Origin: CAYTCZ01 sp964436315
Lineage (GTDB): Bacteria > Actinomycetota > Thermoleophilia > Gaiellales > Gaiellaceae
NCBI GenBank assembly: GCA_964436315.1
Contig: CAYTCZ010000138.1
Coordinates: forward strand, 1 to 9,626
DNA length: 9,626 nucleotides
Direction of reading: 5' to 3'
In this document: one piece after another, positions 6,012 through 9,626 of the stretch
How positions within the stretch are numbered: position 1 is the first letter of the stretch
How the letters are laid out: every line of letters starts with the position of its first letter
Program-made: the position numbers and the translations under genes
The notes under the pieces: model-generated
The model's input: only the letters and a program-made list of their open reading frames with translations
Databases searched by the model: none
Told to the model about the DNA's origin: nothing

Positions 6012-7121
6012 ATGAGAGGACTCACGGTCTCCCTGGTCCTGCTTGCCCTCCTCGCATCGGGATGCTCACTGTCTCCCTCGTCGGAGCCCGAGTCCGAGAG
6101 CTCGAACCAGCCCGCCGCTACTGAAGCCCTTTCGCCGGAAGAGAGCGCTGCCGCGGCAATCTCCGAGGAGATCGAAGGCGCAACACACGCCCTCCGCATC
6201 GACACCGAGAAGTGGAACACCGACTTCACGAAGCGGTCGGTCTCGCTCGACGAATTCTGGTCGCTCGTTCCGTTCAGGGACGGGATCCCGCCACTCGACG
6301 ACCCGGTGTTCGCCGCCATCGATCAAGCCGATGAGTGGCTCGATTCGCGTGAGCCAGTCATCGAAGTCGAACTCGCCGACGGCGCACGTGCCTACCCCCT
6401 CCAGATCCTTGTCTGGCACGAGATCGTCAACGATGAGTTCTCCGGCACTCCACTCGTCGTGACGTTCTGTCCGTTGTGCTACACGGCGCTCGCTTTCGAG
6501 CGAACAGTGAACGGCGAGGTCCTTGACTTCGGAACGACCGGAAACGTTCGAAACTCGGATCTCGTCATGTACGACCGCCAAACCGAGAGCTGGTGGCAGC
6601 AGTTCGGCGGCGAAGCGATCGTGGGTGAGCTGACCGGAACGACATTGACGCCGGTACCTGCTGCGATCGTTGCGTGGGAGGACTTCGCCGCGCGGCACCC
6701 GGACGGCGACGTTCTGTCAAGAGAGACTGGCTTCGAGCGCTACTACGGCATCAACCCGTACGCGGGCTACGACACCGTGGACAACCCGCCGTTCTTCCGG
6801 CCCGAGAACACGGACGACACTCGGCTCCTGCCGAAAGAACGCGTTGTGTTTTTCGAGCTGAACGGAGAAAGCATTGCGGTTCCGTTCGCTGCACTCGAAT
6901 CGCAGGGCCGGATCGGGGTCGACGTCGGCGGCGAGCGAGTGGAGGTCTTCTGGCTTGAGGGCGTGCGGAGCTCTCTCGACCAGCCGTTGATTCGGATCGC
7001 AGAGACGAAAGGCGCAGCGGACGTTCGATCGGTGGCTACCGGCGAGCGGATCGCATTCGACACCCCGTTCTGGTTCGCCGTCGCTGCGTTCCGCCCCGAC
7101 GTCCGCATCGTCGACCAATAG
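6012..7121 (+). CDS. DUF3179 domain-containing lipoprotein
   Basis: This 369-residue protein begins MRGLTVSLVLLALLASGC, a lipoprotein signal with lipobox ASGC and the lipidated Cys at residue 18. A Ser/Glu/Pro-rich linker reaches to about residue 50. The DUF3179 domain follows: PPLDDPVF (93-100), ARAYPLQILVWHEIVND (125-141), FCPLCYTALAF (152-162) with a CxxC pair at C153/C156, and FGTTGNVRNSDLVMYDRQ (173-190). It should be anchored on the outer face of the cytoplasmic membrane. The family has no assigned activity; the CxxC and conserved His suggest metal binding or a redox site, which is inference. The start is chosen from the signal peptide; no clear Shine-Dalgarno precedes it, and an upstream in-frame TTG at 5862 lies inside hyuB. 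Its link to amide metabolism is only positional. It could be the last gene of the hyuAB transcript or separate. Confidence 0.88.
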   Translation: MRGLTVSLVLLALLASGCSLSPSSEPESESSNQPAATEALSPEESAAAAISEEIEGATHALRIDTEKWNTDFTKRSVSLDEFWSLVPFRDGIPPLDDPVFAAIDQADEWLDSREPVIEVELADGARAYPLQILVWHEIVNDEFSGTPLVVTFCPLCYTALAFERTVNGEVLDFGTTGNVRNSDLVMYDRQTESWWQQFGGEAIVGELTGTTLTPVPAAIVAWEDFAARHPDGDVLSRETGFERYYGINPYAGYDTVDNPPFFRPENTDDTRLLPKERVVFFELNGESIAVPFAALESQGRIGVDVGGERVEVFWLEGVRSSLDQPLIRIAETKGAADVRSVATGERIAFDTPFWFAVAAFRPDVRIVDQ

Positions 7122-7177
7122 ATTCCGTCGACCCAGGTGCGACCGCGCCGGTCGAGGGCGGCGCCGTATTCTTCTCG

Positions 7178-7188
7178 CGTTCGGAACG
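7178..7188. repeat. Short inverted repeat before the SDR gene
   Basis: CGTTC-G-GAACG is a perfect 11-base inverted repeat lying nine bases before the SDR ribosome binding site. It could be an operator half or a small leader hairpin. It is short and GC-rich, so chance is quite possible. Confidence 0.2.
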
Positions 7189-7196
7189 TCGGCGCG

Positions 7197-7204
7197 AAGG
7201 AGGG
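7197..7204 (+). promoter_or_regulatory. Strong ribosome binding site deciding a TTG start
   Basis: AAGGAGGG lies six bases before the TTG at 7211. No ATG or GTG occurs in frame between this site and the nucleotide-binding strand that would fit better, so the TTG start is preferred. Confidence 0.75.
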
Positions 7205-7210
7205 AGCACG

Positions 7211-8020
7211 TTGGAGGGAGCGCAGGGCGCTAACGGTCAGGGTTCTTTGGATGGTCGTGTTGCGTTGGTCACAGGGGGCGGAACGGGCCTGGGCAAGGCC
7301 ATCGCTCTGACGCTGGCGGCCCGGGGTGTCGCGGTCGCCGTCAACTACTCGCGATCGCAAGCTGAGGCCCACGCCGTGGTTGCCGAGATCGAAGAGGCCG
7401 GCGGTCGTGCGGTCGCCGTCCAGGCCGATGTTGCCGACCAACCGGCTGTCACGGCAATGGTCTCACACGTTGCGGCGACTCTGGGGCCCGTCGAGGTGCT
7501 CGTCAACAACGCCGGGACGACGCAGTACGTTCCGTTCGGGAATCTCGACGAGCTGACTGTCGAGCTGTGGGAGCGTGTGCTCGGCGTGAACCTCATCGGT
7601 GCTTCTCTCTGCATCCAGGCCGTTGCTCCGACGATGAGAGAGCGCGGATTCGGGAGGATCATGAGCGTCTCGTCGAACTCGGTCTACGTCGCTGAGGGAA
7701 GCTGCATCCCGTACGTGGCTTCCAAAGCCGCCCTCATCTCGCTGACTCAGTGCCTTGCTCGTGCTCTCGCGCCTTCTGTCTGCATCAACGCGGTCGCTCC
7801 AGGGTGGATGCTCACCCCCTGGCTCGACAAGCACCTGCCCGACACGGTCGCGCAGAGGCTTCGAAGCGGCGCGGAGCCGATCGCCGAGACAGACGATGTC
7901 GCACGGCTGACAGTTGACGTCCTCGGCAACGGATCGATCACCGGCCAAGCTCTCGTCATCGATAGCGGCGAGATGTGGCAGATCCCGGGGATCTATCCGA
8001 TCGACAAGAAGTTGGACTAG
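7211..8020 (+). CDS. Short-chain dehydrogenase/reductase (SDR, classical type)
   Basis: This 269-residue protein fits the classical SDR length and fold, and is expected to interconvert an alcohol and a carbonyl with NAD(P)H in the cytosol. The cofactor loop is TGGGTGLG (residues 21-28). The NYSRS segment after strand two (45-49) carries an Arg, which favours NADP(H). DV at 73-74 and NNAG at 99-102 are standard. The catalytic tetrad is complete: N127, S155, Y168 and K172 (YVASK), with the usual 13-residue Ser-Tyr spacing. The C-terminal block ITGQALVIDSGEMW is normal. It starts with TTG after a strong ribosome site and is followed after 27 bp by the amidase gene, so the two are probably co-transcribed. 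FabG-like proteins share these motifs, but the gene context points to a catabolic or tailoring role. The substrate is unknown. Confidence 0.92.
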   Translation: MEGAQGANGQGSLDGRVALVTGGGTGLGKAIALTLAARGVAVAVNYSRSQAEAHAVVAEIEEAGGRAVAVQADVADQPAVTAMVSHVAATLGPVEVLVNNAGTTQYVPFGNLDELTVELWERVLGVNLIGASLCIQAVAPTMRERGFGRIMSVSSNSVYVAEGSCIPYVASKAALISLTQCLARALAPSVCINAVAPGWMLTPWLDKHLPDTVAQRLRSGAEPIAETDDVARLTVDVLGNGSITGQALVIDSGEMWQIPGIYPIDKKLD

Positions 8021-8036
8021 GACTCCAAGGCTTCAC

Positions 8037-8042
8037 GGGAGG
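8037..8042 (+). promoter_or_regulatory. Ribosome binding site of the amidase gene
   Basis: GGGAGG lies five bases before the ATG at 8048, supporting that start and independent translation after the SDR stop at 8020. Confidence 0.7.
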
Positions 8043-8047
8043 CGAGG

Positions 8048-9625
8048 ATGCGATCGATAGAGCACGACGAGTTGGTCGAGCTGACAGAAGCGCTGGGCGT
8101 TCCCGTGGGCACCGAGGAGATCGACGACTACGTCGAACTCGTCGACTACGTCCTTTCCATCGTCGCCGGCCTCGAGAAGCGTAGGCCCGAGGCGGTTCAG
8201 AACGTGCCCGCCGACCGGAATGCGGGTCGACCGCCGCTCCCCGGCGAGGATCCACTGAACGCCGTCGTCCGTTGGTGCAGCGTCAAAGGCGAGCACGATG
8301 GACCACTGAGCGGGAAGCGGGTTGTGCTCAAGGACTCTGCTGCCGTCGCCGGGGTGCCCATGACCTGTGGCTCGCGCGTCCTCGAGGGCTACGTTCCTGG
8401 ATGCGACAGCGTGATCGCCGAGCGCGTTCTCGTCGCCGGTGGGGAGATCGCAGCGATGTCCAACATGGACGACATGGCCTTTTCAGGCGGGGGAGATTCG
8501 AGCTACTACGGCCCGACGCTGTGTCCGTTCGACTCTCTTCGAACGGCGGGGGGCTCCTCAGGCGGCTCCGCCGCCGCGCTCTGGTACGACGGACTCGATG
8601 CGTCGATTGGCAGTGACCAAGGCGGCTCCATCCGCGTCCCGGCTGCATGGTGCGGGGTGATCGGCTTGAAGCCGACCCACGGACTCGTGCCCTACACCGG
8701 CATGGTCGGCGTCGACCAGACCTTCGACCACGCGGGCCCTCTGGGTCGAACCGTTGTGGACGTCGCACGCCTACTGCAAGCGATCGCCGGCAAAAGCGAT
8801 TCCGACCCTCGTCAACGAGATGTCCCGGTTACCGACTACATCGGCGCGGCCATCCAGCCGCGAGCTGATCTCTCGGACGTGCGTATCGGTTTCGTTGCCG
8901 CGGGCTTCAGCGATGACGTCGGTATCGAGGGGGCAGTTGCGACAGCGGTGGGCGAGGCCGTCGACCGGATGCGCGGCATCCGTGCAGACGTGACGGAGGT
9001 CTCGCTCCCTGAACACGTCCAAGCTGGCGACGTCGCGTTTACCGGGTTCGCCGAGGGGATCGCAGCGCTCATGGTGGGTGGGGGCAACGGATATCACTGG
9101 GCCGGTCGGTACTCACCAGACCTCGCCGATGCCCTCAACAAGGGAATCGCCGACCACGGAACCGAGCTCTCGTCTCCGTTCAAGACCGCACTCCTCGCCG
9201 GGGCCTTCCTGCAGCGTCACTATCGCGGCTCCTACTACGCGAAGGCGGCGAATCTCCGGCCCTGGCTCAAGTCCGCTTACGACCGCGCCCTCGCCGAGGT
9301 CGACGTACTACTCATGCCGACAACGCCCGGCCTACCCCATCCCGTCGAGCCCGGATTGGCGATGCCCGACCGGGTGAAGCGCGGTTGGGCGGTGCTCGCC
9401 AACACGTATCCCACCGACTTCACTGGGCACCCGGCGATCAGTATCCCGGTTGCCGAAGTGGACGGATTGCCGGTGGGCGTCATGTTGGTAGGTGGGCACT
9501 TCACGGAAGCGCGGCTGCTCGGTATCGCGAGCACGGTCGAGCAGACGTTGGGGTGGTTGCCGAGCTCCGGACCGTTCGAGCCTCCGGACGACCGGCCAAA
9601 GGTGCCTGACGTGGGAAGTTCTTAG
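8048..9625 (+). CDS. Amidase signature family hydrolase (nitrile-pathway amidase-like)
   Basis: A complete 525-residue protein whose stop ends one base before the window edge. Amidase-signature enzymes hydrolyse carboxamides to acids and ammonia. The Ser-cisSer-Lys triad is visible: K95 in VLKDS, S170 in GGSSGGS and S194 in GSDQGGSIRVPA. The spacings of 75 and 24 residues equal those of K142, S217 and S241 in FAAH. The helical N-terminal extension of about 65 residues, then GVPMTCGS, GLKPTHGLVPYTG (206-218), TFDHAGP (225-231) and the DPRQ segment, resemble amidases paired with nitrile hydratases in rhodococci and pseudomonads rather than GatA of the tRNA amidotransferase. There is no signal peptide, so it is cytosolic. 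Beside HyuAB it could hydrolyse a linear amide or carbamoyl product of ring opening, or an unrelated amide. The family is certain; the substrate is inferred. Confidence 0.93.
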   Translation: MRSIEHDELVELTEALGVPVGTEEIDDYVELVDYVLSIVAGLEKRRPEAVQNVPADRNAGRPPLPGEDPLNAVVRWCSVKGEHDGPLSGKRVVLKDSAAVAGVPMTCGSRVLEGYVPGCDSVIAERVLVAGGEIAAMSNMDDMAFSGGGDSSYYGPTLCPFDSLRTAGGSSGGSAAALWYDGLDASIGSDQGGSIRVPAAWCGVIGLKPTHGLVPYTGMVGVDQTFDHAGPLGRTVVDVARLLQAIAGKSDSDPRQRDVPVTDYIGAAIQPRADLSDVRIGFVAAGFSDDVGIEGAVATAVGEAVDRMRGIRADVTEVSLPEHVQAGDVAFTGFAEGIAALMVGGGNGYHWAGRYSPDLADALNKGIADHGTELSSPFKTALLAGAFLQRHYRGSYYAKAANLRPWLKSAYDRALAEVDVLLMPTTPGLPHPVEPGLAMPDRVKRGWAVLANTYPTDFTGHPAISIPVAEVDGLPVGVMLVGGHFTEARLLGIASTVEQTLGWLPSSGPFEPPDDRPKVPDVGSS

Positions 9626-9626
9626 A

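Noticed and set aside
5546..6319. 257-codon open frame on the minus strand across the hyuB/DUF3179 junction
   Set aside because: It overlaps two well-supported genes and its product is low-complexity Arg/Ser-rich with no known motif.

Overview
The window is a gene-dense, GC-rich bacterial segment (about 60-odd % GC by eye) with short gaps, strong GGAGG-type ribosome binding sites and one TTG start. This suits a free-living soil or marine actinobacterium or a similar high-GC lineage, but nothing here fixes the taxon. There is no RNA gene, IS element, CRISPR array or phage gene, and no gene-free stretch above about 115 bp.

Left end (1-1420): the last 205 residues of a biotin carboxylase (AccC type, cut by the window edge) run convergently into a minus-strand LamB/YcsF gene (PxpA type, 5-oxoprolinase subunit A family). 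The two stop codons are about 25 bp apart. PxpA-family genes often sit with biotin carboxylase, biotin carrier and PxpB/PxpC genes, so more of such a cluster may lie to the left.

Middle (1421-5949): a divergent intergenic region with overlapping candidate promoters leads to a small cupin gene. A second candidate promoter, sharing a TAGAATCGC -10 region and carrying a 10-bp palindrome in its spacer, precedes hyuA-hyuB. These encode both halves of an ATP-dependent hydantoinase/oxoprolinase-type enzyme, with a TAATG stop/start overlap. The ATP-binding aspartates and the His/Asp/His metal-site pattern of the wider family (caprolactamase, acetone carboxylase) are present.

Right end (6012-9625): a DUF3179 lipoprotein, an SDR oxidoreductase with a TTG start, and a full-length amidase-signature enzyme resembling nitrile-pathway amidases follow on the same strand. 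The amidase Lys-Ser-Ser triad has canonical spacing.

Taken together, the window looks like a catabolic region for cyclic amides or imides (oxoproline, hydantoin or lactam-like compounds). Two ATP-dependent ring-opening chemistries (PxpA type and HyuAB type) lie next to each other, with an amidase for linear or carbamoyl amides and a dehydrogenase. The substrate cannot be read from the sequence. The links between the modules are inferred from gene order only.
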